This document shows positions 63,792-64,000 of a stretch of 64,000 nucleotides of DNA, in pieces; position 1 is the stretch's first letter, and each line of letters begins with the position of its first letter. The position numbers were made by a program, and so were the translations under genes. This stretch comes from Ga0077536 sp943370145 (GTDB lineage: Bacteria > Pseudomonadota > Gammaproteobacteria > Ga0077536), in the NCBI GenBank assembly GCA_943370145.1, contig CALRPY020000010.1, positions 33,471 to 97,470 of the forward strand. Direction: 5' to 3'. A model generated the notes under the pieces. The model was not told where the DNA came from, did no database searches, and worked only from the letters and a program-made list of their open reading frames with translations.

Positions 63792-64000
63792 CTAGGGGCT
63801 GCCGCCGCCGGCGTACGCGGTGTAGCCGGCGACGCTCACCGTGGGCACCAGGTAGCCGTCGGTGCGTACCGGCAGCGGGCGCGGTGCGGCGAACTCGAAG
63901 GGGTGGCTCGCGCCAGGCTGCAGCGTGGCGGCGAGCGGCACCGTCGTGCTCCAGCCGGCGCCATCGCTGCCCGGCCGGAATTCGTCATTCCAGCGCCAGT
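63792..64000 (-). CDS. C-terminus of an unknown protein (runs off the right edge)
   Basis: The frame ends with TAG at 63792-63794 and reads back WRWNDEFRPGSDGAGWSTTV, then PLAATLQPGASHPFEFAAPR and LPVRTDGYLVPTVSVAGYTA. Only about 68 residues are visible. The Pro, Gly and Thr content and the strand pattern suggest an extracellular beta-rich or periplasmic domain. Start and family lie outside the window. Confidence 0.6.
   Translation of the reverse strand, partial: WRWNDEFRPGSDGAGWSTTVPLAATLQPGASHPFEFAAPRPLPVRTDGYLVPTVSVAGYTAYAGGGSP

Overview
The window looks like a GC-rich proteobacterial chromosome, most likely gammaproteobacterial. This is inferred from codon and GC character, VPLPA-CTERM surface proteins, a REP-associated tyrosine transposase (RAYT) with its palindromes, and degradative or lipid genes (cytochrome P450, thiolase plus DUF35, nitronate monooxygenase). 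No rRNA, tRNA or CRISPR was found, so the genus is not assigned.

Region by region. 1-3.7 kb: the start of an AddB-like helicase-nuclease gene running off the left edge, then decayed or orphan toxin-antitoxin parts: a FitA antitoxin beside a VapC/FitB toxin with a nonsense codon, an orphan HicB and an orphan MNT nucleotidyltransferase. 3.8-19.6 kb: a HIT-domain gene cut short, then a more AT-rich defence island. The island holds an HNH protein, the Dnd-associated methyltransferase, a complete DNA phosphorothioation set (dndA diverging from dndBCDE around a 30-bp palindrome), and a GIY-YIG/giant-DGQHR pair with a J-domain gene. 19.7-24.4 kb: a DUF4011-helicase-Vsr-DUF3320 giant protein. 24.8-32.7 kb: a retron operon of type XIII layout. 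A predicted msr-msd RNA precedes a HEAT/ARM-repeat protein, a SWIM zinc-finger protein and a retron reverse transcriptase. A D12-class adenine methyltransferase and an unknown gene are coupled downstream.

32.7-44.1 kb: a repeat-rich zone with a RAYT gene, about ten palindromes of one family, two paralogous VPLPA-CTERM proteins, an RDD protein, a lipoprotein hydrolase, a P450, and a junction where a Baeyer-Villiger monooxygenase and a ynfA gene are both truncated around a 40-bp tandem repeat. 44.2-64 kb: ordinary chromosome with DUF1326/DUF2182, a glycosyltransferase, nitronate monooxygenase, a methyltransferase, a copper-type P1B ATPase, an NMT1/SsuABC-like ABC transporter, DUF35-thiolase, UspA plus a P2-like ATPase, and DUF411.

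The two results I rate highest are these. First, a carboxymuconolactone-decarboxylase/AhpD-like protein at 48.7 kb has an in-frame TGA at the second position of a CxxC motif, followed at the correct distance by a hairpin with a GGTC loop, so it is a candidate selenoprotein. Second, the retron has a non-coding RNA whose a1/a2 arms, two msr hairpins and long msd stem can all be read from the sequence. The dnd, DUF4011-helicase and retron loci sit side by side and probably act at successive stages against phage or plasmid DNA; that last statement is inference from the families.
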